DNA from: Johnsonella ignava ATCC 51276
GTDB taxonomy: Bacteria; Bacillota; Clostridia; Lachnospirales; Lachnospiraceae
Assembly: GCF_000235445.1 (NCBI RefSeq)
Contig: NZ_JH378831.1
Coordinates: 109,102 to 173,101 of the forward strand
Reading direction: 5' to 3'
DNA length: 64,000 nucleotides
Shown: piece by piece, positions 63,980 through 64,000 of the stretch
Numbering within the stretch: position 1 is the first letter of the stretch
Layout: each line of letters opens with the position of its first letter
Notes under the pieces: model-generated
The model's database searches: none
The model's input: only the letters and a program-made list of their open reading frames with translations
Told to the model about the DNA's origin: nothing
Program-made: the position numbers and the translations under genes

Positions 63980-64000
63980 AAGGAAACGTCTATATAGAAG
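63980..64000 (+). terminator. Possible left arm of a terminator cut by the window edge
   Basis: AAAAAAGGAAACGTC, 50 bp after the HisC-like stop, has the same AAGGAAACG core as the stems after gcvPB and typA. The matching right arm would lie beyond the window. Confidence 0.3.

Overview
The window is AT-rich DNA from a Gram-positive anaerobe. Strong GGAGG ribosome sites, hairpin-plus-T terminators, a CIRCE-controlled hrcA-grpE-dnaK-dnaJ operon, the order tig-clpP-clpX-lon-engB, flavodoxin and formate-tetrahydrofolate ligase all point to a Clostridia-class Firmicute. Secreted proteins ending in aromatic cell-wall-binding repeats and a TPDGY tail make a Lachnospiraceae-like species plausible; that family guess is inference. 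No rRNA, tRNA, transposase, phage gene or cas gene was seen.

Layout. 1-4.9 kb (minus): a cut sensor kinase, degV, a PurF-like protein without its catalytic cysteine, and transketolase. 5.1-6.6 kb (minus): a DUF3793 gene and flavodoxin behind a near-consensus promoter covered by a dyad operator. 6.7-10.4 kb (minus): a secreted wall-binding protein, a membrane-anchored EEP phosphatase/nuclease and a lipase-like protein. 10.5-13 kb (plus): a D-cysteine desulfhydrase-family enzyme, a HAD hydrolase and a DIP1984-family protein. 13.3-18.6 kb: an ABC exporter, perhaps with a 20-codon leader peptide, convergent with a two-component system. 19-25.4 kb: tRNA and rRNA modification and sulfur transfer (mtaB, thiI, cysteine desulfurase, rsmE, prmA) plus an HPr-like protein lacking the active histidine. 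25.5-26.6 kb: a wall amidase.

26.8-37.7 kb (minus) is a one-carbon module: gcvT-gcvH-gcvPA-gcvPB-lplA-lpd-fhs-fchA-folD. Together these can split glycine to CO2, ammonia and methylene-THF, then oxidise the methylene group to formate with ATP formation, or run in reverse. By eye alignment FolD lacks the lysine and glutamine needed for cyclohydrolase activity, so FchA probably supplies that step.

38.3-43.7 kb (minus) is the heat-shock operon. At 44.1-45.5 kb a POT-family peptide transporter is broken by an exact 11-bp tandem duplication; deleting one copy restores a continuous frame. At 45.9-48.6 kb lies a large, GC-richer secreted beta-helix protein. 49.2-56.3 kb (minus) carries secG, rpmF, engB, lon, clpX, clpP and tig. 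It is followed by aroA (plus) and typA (minus). The right end (60.3-63.9 kb, plus) is a cluster of a class-III PLP enzyme resembling isoleucine 2-epimerase, a YkvI-type transporter and a HisC-like aminotransferase, a candidate D-amino-acid system.

The strongest leads are the FolD/FchA division of labour, the reversible-looking 11-bp duplication, the putative racemase cluster, the DUF3793/flavodoxin operator and the ABC leader peptide. I found no certain new defence or mobile system.
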